From an uncultured Prevotella sp. (GTDB lineage: Bacteria; Bacteroidota; Bacteroidia; Bacteroidales; Bacteroidaceae), in NCBI GenBank assembly GCA_947095945.1, contig CAMUQM010000020.1, forward strand, positions 1-16,941: DNA of 16,941 bases. The letters run 5' to 3'. Position 1 is the first letter of the stretch. Each line of letters begins with the position of its first letter. The notes beneath the pieces are model-generated. The model saw nothing but the letters and a program-made list of their open reading frames with translations. It was not told where the DNA came from and ran no database searches. Shown piece by piece: positions 16,236 through 16,941 of this stretch. A program made the translations under genes and the position numbers.

Positions 16236-16941
16236 ATGAAAAAATACAAGTATATTTTAGGATGTGCCTTGGCTGCAGTAGCATTGTCATCATGTAACAA
16301 TTATGACTTTGAGCAGAACTTCTATCCTCACAAGGTAGGATTGATGGCAGGTTCCAATCGTATCTATGATCGTACCACGGTAGAGCTTTCTGCCGTGGAG
16401 AACGGTACGGCTTCTATTAAGTTGGTAGCAAATCTGAGTGGTTCACAGATGGCTGACCGTGATTATCACGTGACTATTGCTCATGATGATTCACTCTTCA
16501 ATGCTTATAACAAGTCTAACTTCGATATCGACAGCACAAAGTTTGCACGTCTTCTGCCACAGAACTGCTATGAGGATCCTGCATTGACGGGTACTATCCC
16601 TTCAGGTACAAACAAGTGCCTCTTTGATATTAAGTTGAAGAATCTCGGTACCTTGTCACCAGACAGTACTTACTTCCTCAACTACAAGATTGTTAGCCAC
16701 GATGCAAGTGCACTCGCAACTGACAATAATAAGTTGGGTATTAAGTTGGATCATGTATTGATTAAGGTGACATGGAAGAACGCCTACGGTTCTACTGCTG
16801 AGGGCTGGAACTATCAGTTGGTGTCTTCACAGGTTACTAACCTTGAGACAAAGTCAACGACTCGTCCAACCAATACTGTTCGTGCATTCCCAGTAGCATC
16901 TAATGCTGTTCGTTTCCTTGCTGGTGACGAGAAGTGGGATA
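16236..16941 (+). CDS. DUF1735/DUF4361-type surface lipoprotein, 3' truncated by the window edge
   Basis: The frame starts at ATG 16236, 23 nt after the SusD stop, and is open to the last base (235 codons seen), so the C terminus is missing. The signal peptide ends in LSSC with Cys20 lipidated, followed by NNYDFEQNF. The next part (about 31-160) resembles DUF1735: a VELSAVENGTASIKLVANLS strand pair, a long region ending in LFDIKLKNLGTLSPDSTYFL, and then NYKIVSHDAS. The part from about 175 on (TWKNAYGSTAEGWNYQL) may begin a DUF4361 (BT_3044-like) domain. Such proteins usually follow susD in PULs and act as extra glycan-binding lipoproteins; related DUF1735 domains also lie at the N terminus of some GH18 endoglycosidases, so a fused catalytic domain beyond the window cannot be excluded. 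Confidence 0.85.
   Translation, partial: MKKYKYILGCALAAVALSSCNNYDFEQNFYPHKVGLMAGSNRIYDRTTVELSAVENGTASIKLVANLSGSQMADRDYHVTIAHDDSLFNAYNKSNFDIDSTKFARLLPQNCYEDPALTGTIPSGTNKCLFDIKLKNLGTLSPDSTYFLNYKIVSHDASALATDNNKLGIKLDHVLIKVTWKNAYGSTAEGWNYQLVSSQVTNLETKSTTRPTNTVRAFPVASNAVRFLAGDEKWD

Noticed and set aside
1..16941. CRISPR array, tRNA, rRNA or complete insertion sequence
   Set aside because: No regularly spaced direct repeats, no cloverleaf-like or rRNA-like segment and no transposase frame were seen by eye; a covariance-model search was not possible.

Overview
The window looks like a piece of a Bacteroidales chromosome, most probably an oral or gut Prevotella. The evidence is two SusC/SusD outer-membrane glycan-uptake pairs, lipoprotein signal peptides with acidic residues just after the lipobox cysteine, A-rich leaders with few Shine-Dalgarno sites, and Bacteroidetes-type promoters (TTTG, about 19 nt, TAnnTTTG). 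The genus call is an inference. It rests partly on a half-remembered similarity of the 8.8-9.1 kb intergenic repeat to sequences scattered in Prevotella genomes.

Region 1 (about 215-7106, + strand) is a compact operon: a good promoter at 215-245, a SusC-type TonB-dependent transporter (274-3570), a SusD-type glycan-binding lipoprotein (3591-5396) and a serine-type S1 sulfatase (5425-6984), with gaps of 20 and 28 nt. It ends at a 14-bp hairpin terminator (7067-7106). The sulfatase most resembles GlcNAc-6-O-sulfatase-like enzymes, so a sulfated host glycan such as mucin O-glycan, keratan sulfate or a heparan fragment is a reasonable substrate guess. No glycoside hydrolase and no local regulator are present.

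Region 2 (about 7206-8717, - strand) is a more AT-rich three-gene cassette, convergent to region 1. In transcription order it holds a lipoprotein with degenerate WG repeats (8717-8061), a tiny 49-codon frame whose GTG overlaps the stop of the previous gene (8067-7918), and an exported protein of unknown function with ten cysteines in its mature part (7910-7206). The tiny frame was missed by simple ORF calling and reads like the C-terminal tail of a larger protein. The cassette is the least explained coding part of the window.

Region 3 (8718-9507) has no intact gene. It contains a start-less 52-codon open frame on the - strand, a cluster of mutually complementary segments able to form alternative hairpins (9035-9122), and three TAAATTTG promoter -7-like boxes ahead of the next operon.

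Region 4 (9508 to the right edge, + strand) is a second polysaccharide-utilisation operon: an IPT/TIG plus NHL-propeller lipoprotein, SusC, SusD, and a DUF1735/DUF4361-type lipoprotein cut off by the window end. The first, third and fourth products should sit on the cell surface and pass glycan to the TonB-powered SusC channel. The degradative enzymes are presumably to the right of the window.
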